This document shows, in pieces, positions 10,777 to 18,520 of a stretch of DNA of 64,000 nucleotides (position 1 is its first letter; the number at the start of each line of letters is the position of its first letter). The notes under the pieces are model-generated. The model worked only from the letters and a program-made list of their open reading frames with translations. It made no database searches and had not been told where the DNA came from. Source of the DNA: Allochromatium vinosum DSM 180 (GTDB lineage Bacteria > Pseudomonadota > Gammaproteobacteria > Chromatiales > Chromatiaceae); NCBI RefSeq assembly GCF_000025485.1, contig NC_013851.1, forward strand, positions 1,465,154 to 1,529,153, given 5' to 3'. Both the position numbers and the translations under genes were made by a program.

Positions 10777-11097
10777 GTTCCCCCCGGTACATTGGTGACG
10801 TTAGTCATAATTGGAGGCCAGATTATAGTGTGCTCGGCAATCGAGGCCAATGAAAATTTGTTCGATCTCAATTCCGATCCGATTTTTATACTCGACACTA
10901 GAAACCAATCATAACTATCGAGATTGAAAGCAAACCGTCAGGCGCCTCGGGCACGATATGATTGCGTTGCAAGTGACTTTTGGACCCAGTGGTTGGGCCT
11001 GGTCATGGAGGTGCCTGGATGGAGCGAGACAGGCTGATTTCAGGGTGGGAATGCACTATGCTATCCCTGTTCGTCGAATCTCAAAGGGGGATGGGGG
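10777..11097. other. Divergent intergenic region, comparatively AT-rich
   Basis: A 321-bp gap between the starts of the DUF882 peptidase and the lytic transglycosylase, noticeably richer in A+T than its surroundings (especially 10800-10935). A TATACT hexamer on the plus strand at 10887-10892 resembles a -10 element, but I see no -35 at proper spacing. It presumably holds promoters for both flanking genes. I found no ORF, RNA gene or repeat. Confidence 0.4.
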
Positions 11098-11802
11098 ATG
11101 TGTGTGACGCTGAGAGCGGCCGTGATGCTCGGTGCCGTTGCGGTTGCATCCTGGGGAACGGTACGCGCTGATATCTACAAATATGTCGACGCGGCGGGGA
11201 ACGTCTACTTTACAGATGCGCCGCTTCAGGGCAGCCGCTACAGGCTCGAATGGCATCGAGAATCGCGCAAGGTCGCGCGTGAGGTCACGACCCGGTTGAA
11301 GCCGGAGCCGAGCACGAGCATCGCCAGTCGGGGACGCATCATTACCAGCCAATCAGTCGCCGTGCTGAACCAGTCGCAATCACAGCGACGCGCCCTCTAC
11401 CATCATTTCGTCCTGGCCAACGCGCGCCGCTACGGACTCTCGCCGAGTCTGCTCCATGCCGTCATCCGTGCCGAATCGGCCTACAATCCGGCGGCCGTCT
11501 CGCGCGCCGGCGCTCAGGGACTGATGCAGCTCATGCCGGGCACGGCCGCGCGCTACGGCGTCAGGGACAGCTTCGATCCGGCCGAGAACATCCGTGGCGG
11601 TTCGGCCTATCTGCGCGATCTGCTCGACCTCTTCGATCAGGACGTCAAGCTCGCGCTCGCCGGCTACAACGCGGGCGAGGGAGCCGTGATCAAGCATGGC
11701 CGCCAGATCCCGCCCTATACCGAGACGCAGGACTATGTGCGCAAGGTGCTGAGCTTCTACGCCGCTGAGCGGCCGAACAGCTTCATCATGTCGGCGCGCT
11801 AG
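11098..11802 (+). CDS. Lytic transglycosylase with N-terminal DUF4124 domain
   Basis: 234 residues. A signal peptide (about 1-24, cleaved after VRA) is followed by a DUF4124 segment (IYKYVDAAGNVYFTD), then an SLT/GEWL lysozyme-like domain at about 105-225. The catalytic Glu is residue 126 in IRAESAYNP, followed by the family motifs GLMQLMPGTA and LAGYNAGEGAV. It would cleave peptidoglycan glycan strands in the periplasm, forming anhydromuropeptides. The ATG at 11098 lies after a G-rich Shine-Dalgarno region. Confidence 0.92.
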   Translation: MCVTLRAAVMLGAVAVASWGTVRADIYKYVDAAGNVYFTDAPLQGSRYRLEWHRESRKVAREVTTRLKPEPSTSIASRGRIITSQSVAVLNQSQSQRRALYHHFVLANARRYGLSPSLLHAVIRAESAYNPAAVSRAGAQGLMQLMPGTAARYGVRDSFDPAENIRGGSAYLRDLLDLFDQDVKLALAGYNAGEGAVIKHGRQIPPYTETQDYVRKVLSFYAAERPNSFIMSAR

Positions 11803-11817
11803 CGGGTCCGCTCGGCC

Positions 11818-12036
11818 TCAATCCTCGCCGATCACGCGCGTGTCACGCGGAGTCGAGAGCAGGCGCTCGGCCTCGCCCTGCTGACGCGCGAAGATCAGGC
11901 GATACTCCGCCCCCGTCTCACGCGGTTCGCTCTGACGCCGTTCGCGCACCAGTTCGCGCGCGCGCTGATACTGATCGACCGTATCGAGATGTTCCAGCTG
12001 GCGGGGTGGGGAGATCTTGTAGACGAAGTAAGGCAT
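11818..12036 (-). CDS. Small conserved hypothetical protein, 72 residues
   Basis: The protein starts MPYFVYKISPP, is rich in Arg, Glu and Gln, and is predicted soluble and mostly helical. No catalytic motif is visible. I chose the ATG at 12036 because the upstream continuation of the frame is the shadow of the pentapeptide-repeat gene. It lies 37 bp downstream of that gene on the same strand, so the two may be cotranscribed. Function unknown; short proteins beginning with this MPYFVY pattern recur in gammaproteobacteria, to my recollection. Confidence 0.65.
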   Translation of the reverse strand: MPYFVYKISPPRQLEHLDTVDQYQRARELVRERRQSEPRETGAEYRLIFARQQGEAERLLSTPRDTRVIGED

Positions 12037-12073
12037 GTCTTTGGTTCCCGGTTCGATTCCGTATGAGGTCGTG

Positions 12074-12928
12074 CTAGCGGAGATTCTGCTTGTAGCTCGG
12101 AACCTGGGCGTTGCGCGCCTTGGAGACGTTGGCGAACTCCAGGGTGACGCTGGCCAGCTCGACGCCCGAAAAGTCGGCGTTGGTGAGATCGGCCCGATGC
12201 AGGATGGAGCCGCCAAGGCTGGCGTTGGTCAGGTCGACGTTGGTGAGATTGGCGTGACGGAAGTTGGTATCCTGAGCCAGGATCCCGCGCAGTCGGGCGC
12301 CATTGAGATTGGCCCCTTCCAGATTGGCCAGATTGATCACGGTGAAACCTTCGGGAGTCGTGCTGGTCAGGTCGGCCTGGCTCAGATTGGCGCGGACCAG
12401 ATTGGCGTCGTTGAGATGACAGTCGCGCAGATCGGCGTCCGAGAGATCGGCCTCGCGCAGATTTGCACGGATGAAGAGCGCACTCGTCGCCTTGACCGAA
12501 CGCAGGTCGCTGCCGTGGAAATCCGTCCCGCGCAGATCGGCGTGACTCAGATCCGCGCCCTGGAGATTGGCATAGCGGATCTCGACGCCGCGCAGATCGG
12601 CCTGGGCCAGTCGGGCGCCGGCGAGGTTGGCGTGATTGAGCATGGCCGAGCGCGCCGGATGCTCGGAGCCGAGCCGGGCGCGGGTGAGATCCGCCTCACT
12701 CAGATCGGCCTGTTTCAGATGGACGCCGATCAGGATGGTATCGACCAGACGCGCACCGGCCAGACAGGCACCGTCGAGGTCGCTCGATGTCAGGTTGGCA
12801 CCGCTCAGATCCATCCCGCGCAGATCCGCGCCGCTCAGTTGCATGTCGCGCAGATCCGCGCCGACGAGCGAATCGGCGGCGATGGTTTCCAGGATCGCTC
12901 CGGTTTCGCGATGTTTGATCTCGACCAT
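12074..12928 (-). CDS. Pentapeptide-repeat protein
   Basis: 284 residues, almost entirely A(D/N)Lxx repeats from about residue 22 to 270, predicted to form a right-handed quadrilateral beta-helix. Some such proteins mimic DNA and protect gyrase (Qnr/MfpA); most have no known role. The N-terminus (MVEIKHRETGAILETI) is the short non-repeat cap often seen in these proteins. No signal peptide is evident, so it is probably cytoplasmic. It diverges from holA, with only 50 bp between starts. Confidence 0.9.
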   Translation of the reverse strand: MVEIKHRETGAILETIAADSLVGADLRDMQLSGADLRGMDLSGANLTSSDLDGACLAGARLVDTILIGVHLKQADLSEADLTRARLGSEHPARSAMLNHANLAGARLAQADLRGVEIRYANLQGADLSHADLRGTDFHGSDLRSVKATSALFIRANLREADLSDADLRDCHLNDANLVRANLSQADLTSTTPEGFTVINLANLEGANLNGARLRGILAQDTNFRHANLTNVDLTNASLGGSILHRADLTNADFSGVELASVTLEFANVSKARNAQVPSYKQNLR

Positions 12929-12978
12929 GTCCAGTGTGCTCCACGGGATGACGGGTTTTGGTTGGCTGAAAATATATC

Positions 12979-13983
12979 ATGGCTATTCGTTTCAACGAGC
13001 TTGGCTCCAAGCTCAAGGCCGGACTGGCGCCGGTCTATCTGATCTGCGGCGACGAGCCCTATCAGTTCGGCGAGGCCGCGCGCCTGGTGCGCGAGGCGGC
13101 GCGCCGTGCCGGGTTCGACGAGCGCGAGATCCTCGACACCGAGGGGCCGTTCCAATGGGGAGCGTTGGCGGCGACTGCGGATGCGATGTCGCTGTTTTCG
13201 TCACGGCGGCTGATCGAGTTGCGCGCGGCCAACGGCAAGATCGGCAAGGAGGGCAGCGAGGCGATCCGCGCCTATTGCGAGCGTCCCTGTCCGGACAATC
13301 TGCTGCTGATCCTGGCGCCTGGAATGGATCGCAAGGAATTGCAGTCGGCCTGGGCCAAGCGGGTCGAGTCGATCGGAGCCGTGATCCAGGTGTGGCCGTT
13401 GAAGGAACGCGAGCTGGAAGCCTGGCTGGCGCAACGGTTGCAGTCGGCCGGCCTCCAGCCGGGCACAGGCGTGGCGGGACTGTTGGCCGAGCGCTCTGAA
13501 GGCAATCTGCTGGCGGCGGCGCAGGAGGTCGAGAAACTGCGTCTGCTGCACGATCCGGGGCCGCTCGAACTCGACGATCTGCTCGGCAATCTGGCCGACA
13601 GCGCGCGATTCGATCTCTTTGCGCTGACCGATGCCGCGCTCGGTGGCGATCGGGCGCGGGTGCAGCGTGTGCTGGCGGTGCTGCGGGCCGAGGGGACGGC
13701 GGATGTGCTGGTGCTCTGGGTGCTGGCGCGCGAGCTGCGGATGCTGGCCGAGGCGGCGGGAGCCGTCGCGGCGCGTGCCTCGCTCGACGCGGTCTATTCC
13801 AGACATCGCGTGCCACGGATGCGTCAGGAGACGATCGGGCGAGCGCTGAAGCGGCTGTCTCCGGGGCGCCTGCGCGAGCTGCTGGCTCAGTGCGCCGGCG
13901 TCGATCGCGCCATCAAGGGCGTCGAGCCGGGCGACTCCTGGCATCGGCTCGCCGTCATCGCCGATGGGCTGAGCAGCGGGTAG
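12979..13983 (+). CDS. holA: DNA polymerase III subunit delta
   Basis: 334 residues, the usual length for HolA, the clamp-loader wrench subunit that opens the beta clamp. The N-terminus contains the family pattern APVYLICGDEPYQFGEAARLV; further family features are the FSSRRLIELR segment, the central SEGNLLAAAQEVEKL motif and the C-terminal helical collar domain (DRAIKG). In most gammaproteobacteria holA follows lptE; here the upstream neighbour is a divergent pentapeptide-repeat gene, so the lptE-holA link has been broken. Confidence 0.94.
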   Translation: MAIRFNELGSKLKAGLAPVYLICGDEPYQFGEAARLVREAARRAGFDEREILDTEGPFQWGALAATADAMSLFSSRRLIELRAANGKIGKEGSEAIRAYCERPCPDNLLLILAPGMDRKELQSAWAKRVESIGAVIQVWPLKERELEAWLAQRLQSAGLQPGTGVAGLLAERSEGNLLAAAQEVEKLRLLHDPGPLELDDLLGNLADSARFDLFALTDAALGGDRARVQRVLAVLRAEGTADVLVLWVLARELRMLAEAAGAVAARASLDAVYSRHRVPRMRQETIGRALKRLSPGRLRELLAQCAGVDRAIKGVEPGDSWHRLAVIADGLSSG

Positions 13984-14092
13984 GAAAGAAACCGGTAGCT
14001 CAAAGCGTTGCCTGAAACGCCAATGTATCGCCCATCGATTCAATGGGTTGCACCGATGACTGGAACTGGGTCACGAAGGCTTTGAATCATCC

Positions 14093-14106
14093 TCCGAAAT
14101 ATCGGA
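14093..14106. promoter_or_regulatory. Palindromic operator copy 1, at the start of the sigma-54 activator gene
   Basis: The 14-mer TCCGAAATATCGGA has 5-bp inverted arms around a 4-bp AT centre. It lies 6 bp before the ATG of the activator at 14113. An identical copy is at 15796-15809 and a variant at 23624-23639. At this position a bound protein would block transcription or initiation, suggesting negative autoregulation (inference). Confidence 0.75.
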
Positions 14107-14112
14107 TTTTCT

Positions 14113-15771
14113 ATGACAAAGAACGCCAATCCAGGTAGCGGAATCACGAGCGATGCAGCGAGGCCGGCGAGTGGCGTGCCCCCGTTCATGGTGGATAGGC
14201 GCCGGCCGTCGAATGCGACCGAGGTCTCGCTCGCCGAGCGTCTGGCCTTCGAGCGTTTGCTGGGTGATCTGTCGGCGCTCTTCGCCAACCTCCCGCCTGA
14301 GCGGGTCATCGCTGAAATCGAAGCCGCCTTGGCGCGTTTGGTCGACTTTCTCGGATTCGATCGCAGTTCGTTCGGTGAATTCAGGGACGAGGATTCTCCG
14401 ATCGAGGTGCTCTGCTCGGTGGCGCGCAACGGGATCGAAACCACTCCACTGGGCGTCGGGTTGCCGCTGCCCTGGTATTTCGGCGCGCTGCGCTCCGGTC
14501 AATTGCTCGTGCTGCCGGATCTCCCGGCGGATCTGCCGCCCGAGGCCGAGATCGAAGCTGAGTTCAGCCGTCAGAGCGGATTGCGCTCGAACCTGAGTAT
14601 CCCACTGCGGGTCGGTGGGCGCGTCATGGGCGTGATCGCCTTCTCAGCCTTCCATCGTACCCGCGCCTGGCCGGAGGATCTGATCGTCCGGCTCAAGATC
14701 GTCGGCGAGGTGTTCGCTCAGGCGCTGGCGCGCAGTCGCCGCGAGACCGAGCTGGCGGCCGCGCTCGCCGAGATCACGCGCCTCAAGGAGCGGCTGGAGG
14801 CCGAGAACAGCTATCTGCGCCAGTCCGGATGTGCGCGTCCCGCCCAGATGCTGGCCAGCCGTTCACCGCGCTTCAATCAGGTGCTCGACGAGATCGCCCA
14901 AGCGGCCCCGACCAACGCCACCGTGCTCCTGCTCGGCGAGACCGGCACCGGCAAGGAGGTGCTGGCCGATACCCTCCATGCGCTGAGCCAACGCCGTGAG
15001 CGCCCCCTCATCAAGGTCAACTGCGCGGCCCTGCCGGCCTCCCTGATCGAGACCGAGCTCTTCGGGCGCGAAAAGGGTGCCTATACCGGCGCACTGGCGC
15101 GTCAGCCCGGACGCTTCGAGCTGGCCGATGGCGGCAGCCTCTTTCTCGACGAGGTTGGCGAGCTGCCGCTGGAGCTTCAGGCCAAGCTGTTGCGCGTGCT
15201 CCAGGACGGGGTGTTCGAGCGCGTCGGCGGCACCCGGACGATCCGGGTCGACGTGCGTCTGATCGCGGCGACCAACCGTAATCTGGCGCGCGCCGTCCAG
15301 GCGGGCGGTTTTCGCGAGGATCTGTTCTATCGCCTCAACGTCTTTCCGGTGACGCTGCCCCCTCTGCGCGAGCGGCGTGAGGACATCCCCTGGCTGGCCT
15401 GGGAGTTCATCAAGCACTTCAGTGACTCGATGGGCAAGCCGATCGAGCACGTCGCCGAGGACTCGATGCAGGCGCTGCTCGACTATCACTGGCCGGGCAA
15501 TGTGCGTGAACTGCGCAATCTGATCGAGCGCGCCATGATCCTGGCGCGCGGCCCCACCCTGCATGTGGCGCTCGAATGCGCACCGGCGACGACCACACGA
15601 CCGACCGCGACCGACACGCTCGCCGACAACGAGCGCGCCCATATCCTCCAGATCCTGGAGCAGACGCACTGGCGCATCCGCGGCGCGGGCGGGGCGGCGG
15701 AACGGCTCGGTCTCAAGCCGACGACGCTCGAATCGCGCATGAAACGGCTGGGATTGAGCCGATCCGGTTGA
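14113..15771 (+). CDS. Sigma-54-dependent activator: GAF-AAA+-Fis HTH
   Basis: 552 residues. Residues about 40-210 form a GAF sensor domain, 212-235 a coiled-coil linker, and about 245-475 the sigma-54 AAA+ domain: Walker A GETGTGKE (275-282), the sigma-54 contact loop as GAYTGA (322-327, a Tyr variant of GAFTGA), and Walker [12 protein letters not shown] (341-351). The last 45 residues are a Fis-type HTH of the FhlA/HyfR kind ([19 protein letters not shown]). Such proteins bind upstream sites and remodel RNA polymerase-sigma-54 when their GAF domain senses a ligand or redox state. It is flanked by two identical palindromes, and a -24/-12 promoter follows, so the downstream operon is the evident target. 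The ligand is unknown. Confidence 0.93.
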   Translation: MTKNANPGSGITSDAARPASGVPPFMVDRRRPSNATEVSLAERLAFERLLGDLSALFANLPPERVIAEIEAALARLVDFLGFDRSSFGEFRDEDSPIEVLCSVARNGIETTPLGVGLPLPWYFGALRSGQLLVLPDLPADLPPEAEIEAEFSRQSGLRSNLSIPLRVGGRVMGVIAFSAFHRTRAWPEDLIVRLKIVGEVFAQALARSRRETELAAALAEITRLKERLEAENSYLRQSGCARPAQMLASRSPRFNQVLDEIAQAAPTNATVLLLGETGTGKEVLADTLHALSQRRERPLIKVNCAALPASLIETELFGREKGAYTGALARQPGRFELADGGSLFLDEVGELPLELQAKLLRVLQDGVFERVGGTRTIRVDVRLIAATNRNLARAVQAGGFREDLFYRLNVFPVTLPPLRERREDIPWLAWEFIKHFSDSMGKPIEHVAEDSMQALLDYHWPGNVRELRNLIERAMILARGPTLHVALECAPATTTRPTATDTLADNERAHILQILEQTHWRIRGAGGAAERLGLKPTTLESRMKRLGLSRSG

Positions 15772-15795
15772 GGCGGATCGGTGTTTCGTGCGAAT

Positions 15796-15809
15796 TCCGA
15801 AATATCGGA
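15796..15809. promoter_or_regulatory. Palindromic activator site copy 2 (upstream activating sequence)
   Basis: An exact repeat of the 14-mer at 14093-14106. It ends 86 bp before the -24/-12 element at 15896-15910, so its centre is about -120 from the expected start site, the usual distance for a sigma-54 enhancer site. Confidence 0.78.
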
Positions 15810-15895
15810 GTTTCGACCTCCAGACCGTGGTTCGAGATCGACCGCGTCATCCTTCAAGGCGCTGATTCAGCAGCCGATCTGAATCGCGGTGGAGT

Positions 15896-15910
15896 TGGTA
15901 AATTTTTTGC
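15896..15910 (+). promoter_or_regulatory. Sigma-54 (-24/-12) promoter for the DUF1538 operon
   Basis: TGGTAAATTTTTTGC has the invariant GG and GC of sigma-54 promoters at correct spacing, and TTGC at -12. Transcription would start near 15922, about 28 nt before the ATG at 15950. The activator gene and its palindrome lie immediately upstream. Confidence 0.78.
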
Positions 15911-15949
15911 TTAGCTCTGCCAAGGTTTCGATATTACTGAGGACGGGGC

Positions 15950-17749
15950 ATGAGTCCGACGCAGAACCAGGTTCGCTACGCCGATTATCTCCGCGCCATC
16001 GGGGCGGGGCGGCGCGAGCTGAGTTTCAACGCCATCGTCCCATCTGAGGGCCGCGATGCGCGCGGGCGTCCGCTGCCCAAATCCGCCCCCGGCCCCATCC
16101 GGTTGCATCCGGACGAGATCCTGCGTCTGCTCCAGCCCTACGTCTCGGTGCGCTTCCTGGATCAGCTCAAGGCCGTCGCGCCCCTGGCACTCTATCTGGC
16201 GCTGTTCCAGATCCTGATCCTGCGCCAGTTGATCGACGACTCCTGGCTGATCACCGGCGGTCTGTTCGCGGTGATCCTGGGTCTGATGTGTTTCATGGAG
16301 GGCTTGAAACTGGGCCTGATGCCCTTCGGCGAGCTGATCGGCCACCGCCTGCCGCGTAAGTCGCCGCTGCCGCTGGTGCTACTCATCACCCTGCTGCTCG
16401 GCATCGGCGTGACCTTCGCCGAGCCGGCGATCGGCGCGCTCCAGGCCGCCGGGCAGAACGTCTCACCCGAGCGCGCGCCCTATCTCTGGGCGCTGCTCAA
16501 CCCCTGGTCGGGCGCGCTGGTGCTGGTCATCGGCGCCGGCGTCGGACTCGCCGCCGTGCTGGGTACACTGCGCTTTCTCTATGGCTGGAGCCTCAAGCCC
16601 CTGATCTATGCGTCGCTGGTCCCGGTGATCGGGCTGACGCTCTATGGCGCGAGCCAACCGGAGCTGGCCAAGGTACTGGGTCTGGCCTGGGACGCCGGGG
16701 CCGTGACCACCGGGCCGGTCACGGTTCCGCTGGTGCTGGCGCTCGGCATCGGCATTGCGGCGGCGGCCGGGCGGGGCGACTCAGGTCTGTCGGGTTTCGG
16801 CATCGTGACCCTGGCCTCGCTTTTCCCGGTCATCGGCGTGCTGTTGCTGGCCTTCTACATCGCCGGCACCGTCACGCCGACCGAGATCCTCGCCGCCGCG
16901 ACAGCCGCCGCCAGTGCGTCGACCGGGGATCTCGCCTGGTACGCCCGCAGTCCGGGAGTGGAGGTGCTGATGGGCCTCCGCGCCATTCTGCCGCTGGTGC
17001 TGTTCCTGTTCGTCATCCTCAGGCTGGTGCTCAAGGACGAGCTGCCACGCCCGCGCGAGATCGGACTCGGCATCGCCCTGACGGTGATCGGCATGTGTCT
17101 GTTCAACCTGGAACTGACCTATGGCCTATCGGCCCTGGGCGGGAGTGCGGGCTCGCTGGTTCCGGCGGCCTTCATGGAGATTCCGGGGGCGGAAGACTCG
17201 CCGCTCTATCGCTATGGGGTCGGATTGACGCTCGCGGTGGTCTTCACCTGGGTGCTGGGCTTCGGGGCGACCTATGCCGAGCCGGCCCTCAATGCCCTGG
17301 GTGTGACCGCCGAGCAACTGACCAACGGCTTCTTCAAGAAGCGCACCCTGATCCTGGCGGTCTCGATCGGGGTCGCCTGCGGCATCGCCCTGGGCCTGAC
17401 CAAGCTGGTGTTCGACCTGCCGCTGGTGTGGCTAATCGTCCCGCCCTATCTGTTTGCTGCCATTTTGACCCTGATGTCCTCGGAAGAATTCGTGAACGTC
17501 GCCTGGGATAGCGCCGGCGTCACCACGGGGCCGATCACCGTGCCCCTGGTGCTCGCCATGGGGCTGGGTCTGGGTCAGGCGACGCACGCCGTCGAAGGCT
17601 TCGGCATCCTCTGTCTGGCCTCCATCGGCCCGATCATCAGCGTACTGCTGACCGGACTCCGGGCGCGTCGGCGACTCGGGCGGCAAACGCGCGCCGCCCA
17701 GCGCGCGCCCGTCACGCATGCCGCACTGGAGGTTCAGTCAGCACTATGA
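15950..17749 (+). CDS. Duplicated DUF1538 membrane transporter (UmpAB-like in one chain)
   Basis: 599 residues with about a dozen hydrophobic segments. The chain contains two DUF1538 units: TFAEPAIGAL and WDAGAVTTGPVTVPLVLALG in the first half, TYAEPALNAL and WDSAGVTTGPITVPLVLAMG in the second. As I recall, a two-gene DUF1538 pair (UmpAB) from a Halomonas was reported as a Na+(Li+,K+)/H+ antiporter; here both units are fused in one polypeptide. Substrate is therefore inferred to be a cation. First gene of a sigma-54-type operon; its stop overlaps the next start by 4 bp (ATGA). Confidence 0.85.
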   Translation: MSPTQNQVRYADYLRAIGAGRRELSFNAIVPSEGRDARGRPLPKSAPGPIRLHPDEILRLLQPYVSVRFLDQLKAVAPLALYLALFQILILRQLIDDSWLITGGLFAVILGLMCFMEGLKLGLMPFGELIGHRLPRKSPLPLVLLITLLLGIGVTFAEPAIGALQAAGQNVSPERAPYLWALLNPWSGALVLVIGAGVGLAAVLGTLRFLYGWSLKPLIYASLVPVIGLTLYGASQPELAKVLGLAWDAGAVTTGPVTVPLVLALGIGIAAAAGRGDSGLSGFGIVTLASLFPVIGVLLLAFYIAGTVTPTEILAAATAAASASTGDLAWYARSPGVEVLMGLRAILPLVLFLFVILRLVLKDELPRPREIGLGIALTVIGMCLFNLELTYGLSALGGSAGSLVPAAFMEIPGAEDSPLYRYGVGLTLAVVFTWVLGFGATYAEPALNALGVTAEQLTNGFFKKRTLILAVSIGVACGIALGLTKLVFDLPLVWLIVPPYLFAAILTLMSSEEFVNVAWDSAGVTTGPITVPLVLAMGLGLGQATHAVEGFGILCLASIGPIISVLLTGLRARRRLGRQTRAAQRAPVTHAALEVQSAL

Positions 17750-18120
17750 AAGACGACAAGATCACCTATTTGACCGACGTGGTGCTCATCACCTGCATCG
17801 TCGAGGCCGGGCGCGGCGACGCCGTCATCCAGGCCGCCCAGGCGATGGGTGCGGCCGGGGCGCTCGTCTACCACGCCCGTGGGATCGGGCCGCGCGAGCG
17901 GCTGGGACTGCTCGGCATCGCGATCGAGGCCGAGAAGGACGTCGTCAGCCTCCTGGTCGCGAGCGATTATCAGGAGGTGGTCTTCGAGGCGGTCTATCGC
18001 GCCGCCGATCTGGATCGCCCCGGCGCCGGTCTGGCCTACATCACGCCCGTGGAGCGGCTGGCGACCTATATCCCGCGCGAGGTGCTGGCGCAGGTGTCGG
18101 GTCAGGAGTCCGGGCAATGA
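17746..18120 (+). CDS. PII-like regulatory protein 1
   Basis: 124 residues with the small ferredoxin-like PII fold pattern: an N-terminal strand VVLITCIVEAGRGDAVIQAA, then GAAGALVYHARG in the T-loop region, and a C-terminal region ending TPVERLATYIP. It lacks the Tyr-uridylylation T-loop of GlnB/GlnK, so it is a PII-like rather than nitrogen PII protein. Such proteins bind nucleotides and gate a neighbouring transporter. It overlaps both the DUF1538 gene and the next PII-like gene in ATGA junctions, which argues for a stoichiometric complex with the transporter (inference). Confidence 0.82.
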   Translation: MKDDKITYLTDVVLITCIVEAGRGDAVIQAAQAMGAAGALVYHARGIGPRERLGLLGIAIEAEKDVVSLLVASDYQEVVFEAVYRAADLDRPGAGLAYITPVERLATYIPREVLAQVSGQESGQ

Positions 18121-18515
18121 GCGACCGCGAGCCTTCGGTGCCGACGCCGATCCTCGGCGGCCCGGCCAAACTCATTTCCTGCATCCTCCCGGATGACGGC
18201 CGTGACCGGCGCCTGCTGGCCTGGCTGCGCGACCAAGCGGGCGTGATGCGGGCGAATTCCGTCTATTGCCGTGGTCACTCGGTGCTCCAGGAGACGCGCG
18301 CGCGCCGCAGCCGGCTGGCCGAACCGACGCTGGTGCGACTGCTCAGCCTCGTGGTGGACGCCGCCGAGGCCGACGCGCTCTTCGAGCGCCTCTATGTGCA
18401 GGCCGATATTGGTCGACCGAACGGCGGTGCGCTCATGATGACGCCGCTGAGTTTTGCCACCCCGTTCCAGCTTCCCGCAGACGTCTCCAACGAACCCGGC
18501 GAGCCGGCGGAGTAA
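18117..18515 (+). CDS. PII-like regulatory protein 2
   Basis: 132 residues with a second, more divergent PII-like pattern: LISCILPDDGRDRRLLAWLRDQAGV, then a region with VYCRGHSVL and a C-terminal GGALMMTPLSFATPF. It follows the first PII-like gene with a 4-bp overlap and precedes the SulP gene by 5 bp. Its N-terminal 15 residues are unlike PII. Probably a partner or heteromeric subunit of the first; whether it senses ATP/ADP, AMP or bicarbonate cannot be told from sequence. Confidence 0.65.
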   Translation: MSDREPSVPTPILGGPAKLISCILPDDGRDRRLLAWLRDQAGVMRANSVYCRGHSVLQETRARRSRLAEPTLVRLLSLVVDAAEADALFERLYVQADIGRPNGGALMMTPLSFATPFQLPADVSNEPGEPAE

Positions 18516-18520
18516 TCCTC

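Noticed and set aside
12035-13042. A 335-codon frame with apparent repeats opposite the pentapeptide protein
   Set aside because: The repetitive pattern is the mirror of the pentapeptide codons, not a separate protein.
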